Assembly (NCBI RefSeq): GCF_023898315.1
Contig: NC_064623.1
Coordinates: 17,745,140 to 17,809,139 of the forward strand
DNA: 64,000 bases
Origin: Schistocerca nitens
Taxonomy: Eukaryota; Arthropoda; Insecta; Orthoptera; Acrididae
Direction of reading: 5' to 3'
Position 1 is the stretch's first letter. Each line of letters starts with the position of its first letter. This document shows, in pieces, positions 22,041 through 33,209 of the stretch. The notes under the pieces are model-generated. The model did not search any database and was not told where the DNA came from. It saw nothing but the letters and a program-made list of their open reading frames with translations. Position numbers and translations under genes: made by a program.

Positions 22041-23346
22041 TGAGAGGTGGCATGAGCCCCTTCTCATATTTCTATCTTACGATTCTCCTAATTGCATGCG
22101 GTGGAAAGTTGCTATTCCTTCACACGCGGACTTCCCACGCAGCGTCTCTCGTCACCCAGGTGGTCCGGTGACAGGCGGGTCTGCGGATCTCGAGAGGGTT
22201 AAGCCAGCGGGTGTGAAGCAGTCGAGAGAATGCTTTCCAGACGCCGACATTGTCAAAAGACACGCCCGGAGGGGCCTGAAGTAGCGGCTGGGCTAGAGGT
22301 TCCGTTACTTCGCAGAAACTTAGCGAAAACACTTTCTGGCGGGCTACCAGCGAGGCGTGGGAATGACTTGTGTACCCAGGCAGTTGTGGCGGGAAAATTC
22401 CCGCGCTTTCTGCAAAATAGTAACTGTGATTGGCTTGCTCAGGGCATAGCTCCGTGACGTAGCAAAATCAGCGCAGAAATTGGCGCCAAGAATCTCCATT
22501 GGTGGAATGGTAGTGCTCCGGCAATGGAGTGGAATTTTCCGCCGGTTTTCGAGTTACTGATTGGAACGTTTAACCACGGCCACTGTCGTGGGGGCGGGAA
22601 TGTTCTGTGTTCGGCCTGTACGGGTGCTCAGAGTAGTCGGCTCTCGCCTTTCGGTCGAAGACGTCGAAGCAACCAGCCATCGCCTCGGGTACGCCAGATC
22701 GTGTTCTGGCAGTTAAGAAGACAGTTTGGTAATGTATGTCCGCAGCACCGGCAGATAGGGATTTTCCCAGGTGATAGAGCTCAGCAGAGCGCGCCTGTTC
22801 GTCTTTTACTAACTTTGTTCTGTCTTGAGTAGCAGCAATTACTGTTGGGTTAGCTGGGTGTCTCTCTTAAGATTTGAGTGGCAAGGAATTGGCTCCACAT
22901 ACCACTTCGTCTTAAACCTCACAATCTAGTTTAGGGACAACTTCACCTTTACAGTGTTTGTATGAGTATCCAATTTGAGCCAATTTGATGTATTGTAAAT
23001 GTTTCATGTGTTTTTGTTTATTATTTTGTGTTTAGTCTTAATAAATCATATTGTTATTTTCGACAGAACTTTCATTCTGTTAATCGGTAGAGCAACCCTA
23101 TCGTTCCTCACTATGTTAATGAAACCTTCGTTTATTTAACTTATTTATCAAATTAAATTATTGCAGGTGCCAAACTCTCTTCTACTCCACTGGCAGGGTT
23201 GATTAGAGTCAGTTCGCGTATTTTTTTTAATCCTTGTGCAACAGCAAAAGTCGGAGTTAGAATAGGGGGGGCTTAGAGCATCATTTACATATGTAGATTC
23301 TAGAAGAATTTGGTGTTAAATACACTGCTAGCCCCGGCACCTCGCA
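22041..23346 (+). repeat. Solo LTR (Gypsy-like), GACT TSD
   Basis: GACT at 22037-22040 and 23347-23350 flanks a 1306-bp unit that begins TGAGAGGTGGC and ends GGCACCTCGCA (TG...CA with short inverted ends). A polyadenylation-type AATAAA lies at about 23040, followed by a U/GU-rich stretch. The inverted arm of the host MITE gives the empty site, so both junctions are supported. ORFs inside are not genes. Confidence 0.7.
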
Positions 23347-23396
23347 GACTGTTGCAAAATGAGCTTTCAGCCAACAAGGTCTTTGTCGAAAATAGA

Positions 23397-23397
23397 C

Positions 23398-23440
<43 letters not shown>

Positions 23441-23500
23441 CAGGACGCAACACAGGGTGTGTGTGTGTGTTGGTGTGTTTGTGTGAGTGTTAATGTGTAT
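23397..23500. repeat. (CA)n / (GT)n microsatellite in a hairpin loop
   Basis: A (CA)n run at 23398-23440 and a TG-rich run at 23456-23500 face each other as the loop of the palindromic MITE. Confidence 0.9.
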
Positions 23501-23632
23501 GTTTGTCTATTTTCGACAAAGGCCTTGTCGCCCGAAAGCTCATTTTGTGAAAGTCTTCTTGTTGTGCGTATCTGCGATTCAGCATCTCCGTTGAATGGTG
23601 AGTAGCAACTATCCTTTTCATAATATTGTTAC

Positions 23633-24648
23633 ATAAAAATCTTAATCTTATAATACCACTTACAGGAACAAGGTGCAAATGTGCTTAAAATTCAATAGTT
23701 GGCCTCAATACATCACGTCTTATAGATGAACCAACTGGACCTTAACGATAGTAACTAGCTAGATAGGAGCAAGCTGACGCGGTATAAACCGAGTGATATA
23801 ATTTAATGTAATACTTTATCGTATTGATACATAACAATGGATTGAGAGTCTTAGCCACAGTCTCAAAAAATTTTTATTTTTGATACATGTCTTCACAACG
23901 AACGAAAATATACGGCACATCGCGAACCCTCAGCACTAGGGGCCAGAATTAAGGTCGAACTACCGACAGACAATTTCCCGCAATTGTGACGATAGTAGCT
24001 AAAAATAAGGTTATAGACTTTTTAAAGTGGGAAGGGTATAAAATATGTGACAATGTACGTGACAAAGGAACGGTATTTTTGACATGTTGTCCTACATGTC
24101 TTGGTCACAAACCAAGGTTTAAGTAGGATCACTTGTGCCGTGGCGGCGCTGTGCTATGTTTGGATCCTTTGATTGGCTGGGATCCCGGTAAGAGGCGAGA
24201 GGGCAGCACTGATTCTGTTTATCGGTGTTTGTGAGTGAGGAAAGGGCGGGACCGACGCCACGGTTGGCGAATTGGTGTTGGTATGAAGCGGTACCAGGTA
24301 ATCGACTGAGCAGCGAGTAAGTTGTGATAGTGGCCGTTGGCTTCTCTTGGTGAATTCGGAGCAGGCTGTACGATAGTATCCATTGTGGCCGATTTATGGG
24401 TTTTGGAGAGAGAGTGTATCAGCAATTTGCTTTCTGGAGTGTTCTCGCCGTGTGCAGTTTGGATTTTGGGTTCGGAGTAGTGCTTTGAATGATGGCACAT
24501 GGCTTACTAAAGGAGTTCTGGTGCGTATCGTGTTTCTTTCTGAGTGAACTTGCATGTGGAGTCCGGAAGATGAGGTTTTCTTGCAATCGCCGTAACCTAT
24601 TTGAAGCCGCGAGTGTGACCGCCCGATTTGCTTACCGATTTCTATTCA
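23633..24648. other. No recognised feature
   Basis: About 1 kb without a recognised gene or repeat. The last 25 bases (24623-24647) recur almost exactly inside the SINE at 26439 (see findings). Confidence 0.4.
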
Positions 24649-24689
24649 CACTGAAGAGCCAAAGAAACTGTTACACCTGCCTAATATCG

Positions 24690-25826
24690 TGTAGGGCCCC
24701 CGCCAGCACGCAGAAATGCCGCAACAAGACGTGGCATGGACTCGGTTAATTTCTGAAGTAGTGCTGGAGGGAACTGACATCGTTAATGCTGCAGGGCTGT
24801 CCATAAATCCGTGAAAGTACCAAGGGGTGGAGATGTCTTCTGAACAGCATATCCCAAGGCATCCCAGATATGCTCAATAATGTTCATATCTGGGAGTTTG
24901 GTGGCCAGCGAAAGTGTTTAAACTCAGAAGAGTGTTCCTGGAGCCACTCTGTAGCAATTCCGAACGTGTAGGGTGTCGCATTGTCCTGCTGAAACTGCCC
25001 AAGTCCGTCGGAATCTACAATGTACATGATTGGATGTTTACGTACGTGTCACCTGTCAGAGTCGTATCTGGACGTATCAGGGCTCCCACATCACTCCACC
25101 TGCACACGACACACTCCATTACAGAGCCTCCACCAGCTTGAACATTTCCCTGTTGCCGGCCGCGGTAGCCGAGCGGTTCTAGGCGCTTGAGTCTGCAACC
25201 GCGCGACTGCTACGGGCGCAGGTTCGAATCCTGCCTTGGGCATGGATGTGTGTGATGTCCTTAGGTTAGTTAGGTTTAAGCAGTTCTAAGTTCTAGGGGA
25301 CTGATGACCTCAGATGTTAAGTCCCGTAGTTCTCAGAGCCATCTGAACCATTTGAAGTTCCCTGTTGACATGCAGGGTCCATGGATTCGTGAGGTTGTCT
25401 CCATACCCGTAAACGTCCATCAGCTAGATACAATTTGAAACGAGACTCATCCGACCAGGCAACATGTTTCCAGTCATCAACAGTCCAATGTCGGTTCTGA
25501 CGGGCCCAGGCGAGCCGTGAAGCTTTGTGTCGTACAGTCATCAAGGGTACACTAGTGGGCCTTCGGCTGCGAAAGCCCATATCGATGATGTTTCGTTGAA
25601 TGGTTCGCGCGCTGACACTTGTTGATGGGCCAGAACTGAAATCTGAAAAAAATTGCGGAACGGTTGCACTTCTGTCCTGTTGAACGATTCTCTTCAATCG
25701 TTCTTGGTCCCGTTCTTGCAGGATCTTTTTCCGGCCGCAGCTATGTCGGAAATTTGATGTTTTACCGGACTGCTGATATTCACGGTGCACTTGTGAAAAG
25801 GTCGTACGGGAAAATCCGCACTTCAT
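24690..25826 (-). pseudogene. Tc1-like transposase (Tc1-C), SINE-interrupted
   Basis: The ORF 25317-25826 gives the N-terminal part: a helix-turn-helix with MKCGFSRTTFSQVHREY, a second DNA-binding helix SVSARTIQRNI, and the first catalytic block AWSDESRFKLYLADGRLRVW. The reading then enters the SINE. Beyond it (25145 downward) frames are broken by stops, but the catalytic-Glu block IIEHIWDALGYAV is recognisable near 24860. Inactive. Confidence 0.85.
25156..25357 (+). repeat. SINE-A copy
   Basis: tRNA-derived SINE with A-box GTAGCCGAGCGGTTCTAGG, B-box GGTTCGAATCC and tail CAGAGCCATCTGAACCATTT. A perfect 10-bp TSD, TTCCCTGTTG, lies at 25146-25155 and 25358-25367. It sits inside Tc1-C and is therefore younger. 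Confidence 0.97.
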
Positions 25827-26376
25827 CGCTACCTCGGAGATGCTGTGTCCTGTCGCTCGTGCGCCGACTATACTCTGCCTGTTTTCATGTCTTTGTATGT
25901 GAAAACGAATGGCTATGCCAGTTTCTTTGCCGCTCCAACGTAGATAACCTGTGTTACGAGATGATAAATACTGACTGTGTCAGTAACTAAGGTTTAACGG
26001 CGTAACGCGTTTGGTAAGACGTCACCTTTTACGTTCAGGCATTTTGGTCTATAGTTTCTTATGCAAATAGTTTTCTTTCATTTTCATTGCTTCTTCTCGA
26101 TATTAACGCAAATTTTCAGTTTTGCGACCATCGGCCACTTACACTGCCCACGAATGTTGAAAAGCTGTTTTTATCTATGAAATGTATGAATGTTATCATT
26201 TTAAAAGAGATTCTAACGATATTTGAAGCCGTAATGGCTCGAACAAAAATCAGGAATATTTTAAAATACGTATTGTGTAATTACTTCGAGTTAATACTTT
26301 CAAAAGGTGCTACAATACTATTTGCAGATCTGTAAGCCGTTATATATCGCTAGCATGAGAAAAAGTCGTTTTATAC

Positions 26377-26428
26377 CTTAGATCTGAAGAAGGCTAGATT
26401 GTTGGTCGAAAGTAGCATTACATCTAAG
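26377..26428 (+). ncRNA. Hammerhead-like relic
   Basis: CTTAGAT and ATCTAAG form stem I, around CTGAAGA (valid CUGANGA core), a wobble-rich stem II (GGCTA/TGGTC) and GAA. Stem III is GTA-GCAT-TAC, but the base opposite A15.1 is A rather than U. It resembles the hammerheads at 15020 and 52487 but should be inactive. The 430 bases to its left are unassigned. Confidence 0.4.
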
Positions 26429-26438
26429 TAAAGAAGAT

Positions 26439-26609
26439 AGCGCCGGCCGCTGTGAAAGAGCGGTTCTAGGCGTTTCAGTCCGATTTGCTTACCGATTTCT
26501 GTTCTCGGGCATGGATGTTTGTGATGTCCTTAGGTTAGTTAGGTTTACGTAGCTCTAAGTCTGAGGGACTGATGACCTCAGATGTCAGAGCCATTTGAAC
26601 CATTTTTTG
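26439..26609 (+). repeat. SINE-A copy with a foreign insert between its promoter boxes
   Basis: The head (GCGGTTCTAGGCG) and body (CATGGATGTTTGTGATGTCC) belong to SINE-A, but the segment that should carry the B-box is replaced by 25 bases (26480-26504) found also at 24623-24647. TSD-like AAAGAAGAT (26430) and AAAGAGGAT (26610) flank it. Confidence 0.85.
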
Positions 26610-26748
26610 AAAGAGGATTGCAGGCGCGCTCTGGACTTCATGAGATTTCAATCTCGAACACAAATAAAAATTGTACCACAAAGCGCGTATCTCGTGGTTA
26701 ACAGTGTCAACGATATTACTTTTAGAGTTTCCTTTCCTAATCTAATTC

Positions 26749-26937
26749 GCCGCTCGGGGTAGCCGCGCGCTCTAGGGCGCCTTGCCACGGTCGGCGCTCC
26801 TCCCCCCTGTCGGAGGTTCGAGTCCTTCCTCGGCCATGGATGGGTGTGTTGTCCCTAGCGTAAGTTAGTTTAGGTTACTTAAATTATTATGTAAGCTGAG
26901 GGACCGATGACGTCAGCGGTGTGGTCCTATAGAACCT
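26749..26937 (+). repeat. SINE-C copy (tRNA-derived)
   Basis: Head GCCGCTCGGGGTAGCCGCGC, B-box GGAGGTTCGAGTCC, body with GTAAGTTAGTTTAGGTTA. Same family as 11378-11562. It abuts the next SINE directly. Confidence 0.8.
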
Positions 26938-27147
26938 TAGCCGGCCGTGGTGGCCGAGCGGTTCTAGGCGCTTCAGTCTGGAACCGCGCGACCGCTATGA
27001 TCGCAGGTTCGAATCCTGCCTCGGGCATGGATGTGTGTGGTGTCCTTCGGTTAGTTAGGTTTAAGTAGTTCTAAGTTCTAAGAGACTAATGACCTCAGAT
27101 GTTAAGTCCCATAGTGCTCAGAGCCATTTGAACTATTTTTTTTAAGT
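26938..27147 (+). repeat. SINE-A copy
   Basis: Complete head (GTGGCCGAGCGGTTCTAGGC), B-box GGTTCGAATCCTGCC and tail AGAGCCATTTGAAC with a T-run. No clear TSD, because the left flank is SINE-C. Confidence 0.93.
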
Positions 27148-27429
27148 TGTTGATGTTCCTAAAAGTGAATCCAAATTAGTGACACAACTTGACTAATAAA
27201 AGAACATGTACTGAAGGTATAAGGAAATGATGTCAGTCTCTAATGGAGGGAAGAGTGCGTGTGTGTGTGTGGTGATTGGGGGCGGGAGTGATTAAGAGGT
27301 TTGTACACGATAGAGTAGCCTGGAGGAGGGCATCAAGACCGTCTTCAGAATCATCAGCACAGTAACAAACCGATGAAGTTTCTCATCAGACTTCCTTAGT
27401 TGTTTTTTTCTTTTTAGTAAGTTGTTTCG

Positions 27430-28270
27430 CCGCTATCAGTGTAGCCAAAACGAAAGCCAGTGCGGCGATGGCGCCGGTGGAGTGGGGGACGCGCCGGGCG
27501 CTGTTGATCTTCCACCAAGTGGATTCCACCGGCGCCTAACTTGTCTTGGCGCGCCGCAGAAACTGAGCGCCGAGTGTACCCGACTGTGCTAACAGATTAG
27601 CCGCAAACTGTTTGACTAATGTTACACCAGCTGCCTCGGTAAACGCCGCCTCCGCCGCCGCCGCCGTCACGGGGAGAGTCAGTCAGTCAGTCAAGAAGCG
27701 CCGAACGCTCTGCCAGCAGAGGACAATATTTATGACGCGCGATTACGCGTCTGACCGACCGCCCGAGTCTGTAACTAGCGACCCGCTTTATCGCGCCGGA
27801 GTGACGAGTAACAAAACACTCTCGCTTCATCCCCCCCTCCCCCCCCGACGCTTACCCCTATTCCTCCTCCTCTTCCCCCCTTCCCCCTCACCCTACCCCT
27901 CCCACTGCGCCCCCGCCGGGCAGAGCCAAACTCGAACAAAGGCGTACCGCACTTGCTGACAGTGATGCCAACAGCACGGCGCCTCCCCGCTGGACGCGCC
28001 AGACAGCTGGCACGTGACGGGTTGTCCGCAGTGCAGCCAACCTGCCGGCAGTCGACGCGCGGAGTCGATGCGCGGGGGAAGGGGTGGATGTGGTGGGCGG
28101 TGGGGGGAGGTATCGATCCCGCCCCTCCAACTCCCGCCCCCTCTCCTCCCCTACCCCCCCCCCCCCCCGTTCCACCACGCTGTCCACCGTGGCAGTCGAT
28201 AGCGGTAACCACGCGTAAGAACAGGGGGATGGAAGCAGAACGGTAGAGAACGAGAGAGAGACAGACAGAG

Positions 28271-28311
<41 letters not shown>

Positions 28312-28420
28312 GAGAGCTGGGAGCCGACCAGCTGATTGCAGTGATGATATTTCCAGCGTCTTCCACAGTTACAAATCGGAGCATCCTCTTCACCGCTTCA
28401 TTGGGGGTTTAAAGTGCTAC
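27430..28420. other. CpG-rich island with (GA)n tract
   Basis: Strongly GC-rich and CpG-rich, with (GCC)n at 27642-27666, C-runs and a (GA)n tract at 28252-28315. Overlapping ORFs on both strands are compositional. It is the best candidate in the window for a host-gene promoter or untranslated first exon, but no splice-supported coding sequence is visible. 28420-28954 holds only a poly(A) run (28866-28895). Confidence 0.4.
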
Positions 28421-28866
28421 CGCCTCTCTCGCGCAGCTGGCGTCGTTACACAGAAATTGGGCCTAGCTGACACCAGAGGGTACGGAGAACAGTAATTGGT
28501 CCTCTTAATTTATTTGGAGCTCTGACCGTTTCATTTGGGTTACTGGGAAAGGTGAATGTGTGGGCTGCGGTGCGTCATCCCAATAAAAGCTGCCGTAGAG
28601 AGTAATGGTGTTTTGCTTTCGCTCATATCTAGAGCATGGCTCAGTGTGGTACATGGACGATTTAGAAGATGGAAATGAAACGACTGCAAGCCTCTGACAT
28701 TTGACGTTGCTGGAGACTGCAGAAGGGGAGGTGAATTGATGGAGTAAGGAATGAAGAGATACTTCAGTAAGTCAAGGGGGGAAAATGCACTCTAAGAAAA
28801 ATACTCACCATGAATGAATTATCTGAATGGGACGGAAATCGATAGATGTGATGTACATGCAAAGAC

Positions 28867-28897
<31 letters not shown>

Positions 28898-28954
28898 TTA
28901 CAATTTCAAAAAAATTTGATGATCTATTCAAGAGAGAGAGAGTTTCACAAATTA

Positions 28955-29990
28955 AGAAAGTCTGTAACTTGTTGCTCCACCTGTAGACCTTATGCAAGCA
29001 GCTGTTTGGCTTGGCACTGTATGATGAAGTTTTTGGATGTCCAACTGAGCGATAATATGCAGATTCTGTGCAATTGGCGGCTTAAATTGGCACAATCCCA
29101 ACCTCGTTGGAGGATCCTGTCTGTAATGCTCCAAACATTCACACTTGGGGAGAAGTCCGGTGATCTTTCTGGTCAAGGTGGGATTTGGCAAGCGTGAAGA
29201 CAACTAGTAGAAATTCTGGCCGCGCAAGAGCGGCCACTGTCTTGCTGGCATAAGAACAGGGTGGTTTGCCACGAAGAACAACAAAACAGGACCTATGATA
29301 TCGTCGTCGTGCTACTGCGCTGTAAGGAAACCGAAGATGACAACCGAAAGTGTCCTGCTGTGAAACGAAATGGCACCCCAGGCTATCACTGCTGATCGCC
29401 AGGCTGTGCAGCAGATGACGGTAGGGTAGTATCCCACTGCTGGCCAGGGCATCTACGGACACGTTTGCGCTGGTCATCGAGGTTCAGTTGGAAGTGGGAG
29501 TCACTACTGAAGACAATTCCATTCTAGTCAATGAGATTGTAGACCGAATATATGCCTGTAGACGCATCACATATAGGTGGGATACCAACCTGACTATCGC
29601 CTTCCGTACGGTCTGACGACAAAGGGCGATGGTCTGGAGCGCCATTTCTGTCCACACCAGCATCCCTTTGGCTATCATCTCCTGCACCCTTACAGCACAG
29701 AGGTTCGTCCTTCACCCCATTTTGTTGCCCTTGATGGTAAGCCGTCCAGTTCTCACATTTCAACAAGCACACATGACAAGAGTTTCTATTTTTTTGTTTT
29801 CGTGCTTGCCAGGCCCTACTTTGGCCAGAAAGGTCGCTTGAATGTCTCTCACCAATTGGGGGCGCCTAGAGCATTAAGGGCAGGGAGGGCCCTGCAACGA
29901 GCTCGGGATTTAGACGATATGACGGGCCAATTGGACAGAATTTGGTACGATGGGCCTCTGGAGGATATCCACAAAACTCCATCAGTCAGT
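28955..29990 (-). pseudogene. Tc1-like transposase relic (Tc1-D)
   Basis: Minus strand, several frames. The block following the first Asp is recognisable near 29500-29540 (SVVTPTSN / DDSHFQL-like), then AWGAISFHS-like near 29370, and the SP.LSPSVNVW equivalent of SPDLSPIENVW near 29130-29160. The C-terminal part covers the ORF 28952-29203. The N-terminal region (29560-29990) is too decayed to assign domains. No inverted termini were recognised. Inactive. Confidence 0.6.
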
Positions 29991-31467
29991 GCCGAGGGGA
30001 ATAACTGTGCTCGCATAAAGGCCAGAGACTGACTAACGTGTAATGGAATGGATGAGTCTGTGAAGGTCTTTCTCTTCAAAAAGTCATTCAACTTCTTTGT
30101 AACTGTAATAATTTGTTTGTCTGTACATGTGCAGCACATATAACGTTTACCGTCCCATTCGGATAATTCCTTCGTGCCGCGCTGGTTTTCTTTCTTTTCA
30201 TTTTTTTGTCTTAGAGTGTATATGTTAGAGAACATGATGATGAATCGAAGAGAGAGCCAAAACATTACGAGCACTGCCCACTGCGAAGCTGAATTGCAGC
30301 TGGTCGCATTGTGATCGTGTGAACAGTATATGGAACGTTATTTCTTTTTTGAACTGCAAATTCCTTAACCTTTAATATAAAGGGAGTGGACAGACTTGAC
30401 CCATACAGTCATCATTTCATTTCAACATATTTATTTGCATCATAGATAAATCACTAAGAGAATTACAATCATAAATCAGATAATAATTTCTTTAAGAAAC
30501 GCCATTCAGGCAAACTTTACAAACTGCTTGTTATATAAATCCACAAATGAATTAATCTCTTTGAAAACATTTAAAAACCCGACACTCAGGCCAATTTTAC
30601 AAACTGCTTGTTGGATGAAAGCACAAGCGAATTAATCTCTTTGCAAAAATTTAAAAAAACCGCCACTCTGGCCAAGTAAATCATTTAAAATAAACTTTAC
30701 ATCAAATAACCAGGAAATCAGCTATTACTTCCACATAGATTGAAAACCGCCCCTCCCGGGCGAGATATTACCAAACAACTTTGCAAGGTTAAAGACAGTT
30801 TGATCAATAATAACCCAGTTATTTCCCTATCAAAATTGACATACGCCATTGAGACTGAATTGCACCACAATTAAAAAAAAAAAAGGTTTCAATTAAGACA
30901 CATTCTTCTAGAAATCCCTCAAAATTCTTAAAACATTCAACCCGGTCAACCTTGCAGAGCCACCACAAATTTTAGAAAACTGCAACTTGTACAACAACTG
31001 AGGCCCGAGATTGTGAGGCCGCGACTTGGCCACGAACGGTGGAGGCGACTGAGTACTTATCTTCGAATTAAGATGTGGACTCCGTTTGTACTTCCACCCC
31101 GTTCAGAACGCCGAAATCGGAACCAAACAGCACACGCGAGCTCAGGCGAAATCAACCGCCTGTACGTCCGCTAGTAATTTAAAAGGGGAGGCTCTGCACT
31201 TCGGTGGCCCACTGCTGCCAATCTCTGAAACATAAATCAGAAGCGACGGCAGGGAACCAAACAATCCTTCATTCACCTTAATACTCAAACTTATACAGAA
31301 AACTACTTCGATAAAATGGACAATAATAAAACTGATTTCATTCCTTTAAGCAGAACCACGTAAGCGAATGATGCAAACGGAACTGGCCATTAAAACCCAA
31401 GCATCACATGGAGCACCTTATGTAGGCCTGTAAGGTACCACACGGCAATCTTTAGACATGGAATATA
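29991..31467. repeat. AT-rich DNA with an 80-bp tandem repeat at 30501-30680
   Basis: Two full units and part of a third, with starts at 30501, 30581 and 30662, share CAGGC..A.TTTTACAAACTGC and GAATTAATCTCTTTG. Nothing coding is recognised in the rest of the interval. Confidence 0.7.
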
Positions 31468-33048
31468 CAGGGTGTTACAAAAAGGTACGGCCAAACTTTC
31501 AGGAAACATTCCTCACACACACAGAAAGAAAATATGTTATCTGGACATGTGTCCGGAAACACTTACTTTCCATGTTAGAGCTCATTTTATTACTTCTCTT
31601 CAAATCACATTAATCATGGAATGGAAACACACAGCAACGGAACGTACCAGCGTGACTTCAAACTCTTTCTTACAGGAAATGTTCAAAATGTCCTCCGTTA
31701 GCGAGGATACATGGATCCACCCTCCGTCGCATGGAATCCCTGATGCGCTGATGCAGCCCTGGAGAATGGCGTATTGTATCACAGCCGTCCACAATACGAG
31801 CACGAAGAGTCTCTACATTTGGTACCGGGGTTGCGTAGACAAGAGCTTTCAAATGCCCTCATAACTGAAAGTCAAGAGGGTTGAGGTCAGGAGAGCGTGG
31901 AGGCCACGGAATTGGTCAGCCTCTACCAATCCATCGGTCACCGAATCTGTTGTTGAGAAGCGTACGAACATTTCGACTGAAATGTGCAGGAGCTCCATCG
32001 TGCATGAACCACATGTTGTGTCGTACTTGTAAATGCACATGTTCTAGCAGCACAGGTAGAGTATCCCGTATGAAATCATGATAACGTGCTCAATTGAGCG
32101 TAGGTGGAAGAACATGGGGCCCAATTAAGACATCACCAACAATGCCTGCCCAAACGTTCACAGAAAATCTGTGTTGATGACGTGATTGCACAATTGCGTG
32201 CGGATTCTCGTCAGCCTACACATGTTGATTGTGAAAATTTACAATTTGATCACGTTGGAATGAAGCCTCATCCGTAAAGAGAACATTTGCACTGGAATGA
32301 GGATTGACACATTGTCGGATGAACCATTCGCAGAAGTGTACCCGTGGAGGACAATCAGCTGCTGATGGTGCCTGCACCCGCTGTACATGGTACGGAAACA
32401 ACTGGTTCTCCCGTAGAACTCTCCATACAGTGACGTGGTCAACGTTACCTTGTACAGCAGCAACTTCTCTGACGCTGACATTAGGGTTATCGTCAACTGC
32501 ACGAAGAATTGTGTCGTCCATTGCAGGTGTCCTCGTCGTTCTAGGTCTTCCCCAGTCGCGAGTCATAGGCCGGAATGTTCCGTGCTCCATAAGACGCCGA
32601 TCAATTGCTTCGAACGTCTTCCTGTCGGGACACCTTCGTTCTGGAAATTTGTCTCGATACAAACGTACCGCGCCACGGCTATTGCCCCGTGCTAATCCGT
32701 ACATCAAATTGGCATCTGCCAACTCCGCATTTGTAAACATTGCACTGACTGCAAAACCACGTTCATGGTGAACACTAAACTGTTGATGCTACGTACTGAT
32801 GTGCTTGATGCTAGTACTATAGAGCAATGAGTCGCATGTCAACACAAGCACCGAAGTCAACATTACCTTCCTTCAATTGGGCCAACTGGCGGTGAATCGA
32901 GGAAATACAGTACATACTGACTAAACCAAAATGAGCTCTAACATGGAAATTAAGCGTTTCCGGACACATTTCGACATAACATCTTTACTTTATTTGTGTG
33001 TGAGGAATGATTCCTGAAAGTTTGGCTGTGCGTTTTTGTTACACCCTG
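31468..33048 (-). mobile_element. IS630-Tc1-mariner element of DD41D type
   Basis: Long inverted repeats of about 120 bp (31468-31587 and 32928-33048) start CAGGGTGTTACAAAAAGG on one side and CAGGGTGTAACAAAAACG on the other. TA flanks both ends (31466-31467 and 33049-33050). Total length is 1581 bp. Confidence 0.93.
31670..32740 (-). pseudogene. DD41D transposase, broken by stops
   Basis: The ORF 32216-32740 (174 residues) carries the N-terminal helix-turn-helix region (MFTNAELADANLMYGLARGN; the later helix VREVAAVQGNVDHVTVWRVL) and the first catalytic block LFTDEASFQRD. Further down (32000 to 31870) the minus strand reads MHDGAPAHFSRNVRTLL, then PRSPDLNPLDFQL. The second Asp (HDG) and third Asp (PLD) are separated by 41 residues, which defines DD41D. 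At least three stops interrupt it (after NFHNQHV, in WIGRG*PIPW, after DFQL). The C-terminus is at about 31670. Inactive as it stands. Confidence 0.88.
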
Positions 33049-33209
33049 TAGATCGTTCGGTAAGGCTGCGCACACGTATCAATGTTTTAGACATTTGTCA
33101 GCTGAAGTAATAACAATACTATTAAGGAGCGAAGCACACGCTTAGTAAAAGGCATGAAATATCACATCACAGTCCTTGATTTGCTGCCTCAAGAGCAACC
33201 ATCATTATA

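Larger units (their letters stand above)
21960..23632. mobile_element. Palindromic MITE split by a solo LTR
   Basis: The left end GTAACAATATTTTGTAAAGG and the right end (reverse complement) GTAACAATATTATGAAAAGG start arms of about 130 bp that share GGATAGTTGCTACTCACCAT. The inner arms (23351-23397 and 23502-23560) share GAGCTTTC and TTTGTCGAAAATAGAC, and the loop is a (CA)n...(GT)n stretch. Removing the LTR at 22041-23346 restores one arm. There is no coding capacity. Confidence 0.8.
24649..25940 (-). mobile_element. Tc1-like element (Tc1-C) with a nested SINE
   Basis: One end reads CACTGAAGAGCCAAAGAAAC at 24649. The other, reverse-complemented, reads GGAGCGGCAAAGAAACTGGC ending at 25940 beside TA (25941-25942). 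The left TA has become CA. A SINE-A (25156-25357) is inserted in the transposase gene. Confidence 0.85.

Noticed and set aside
22096..22832. Several ORFs inside the 1.3-kb unit
   Set aside because: The unit is a solo LTR with TSD; these frames have no gag/pol similarity.
23351..23560. CRISPR-like or hammerhead structure in the CA-loop palindrome
   Set aside because: It is a single inverted repeat with microsatellite loop; no spacer array, and the GAAAGCTC motif lacks a CUGANGA partner.
27612..28393. Overlapping ORFs in the CpG island
   Set aside because: Biased composition makes stops rare; both strands are open at once.
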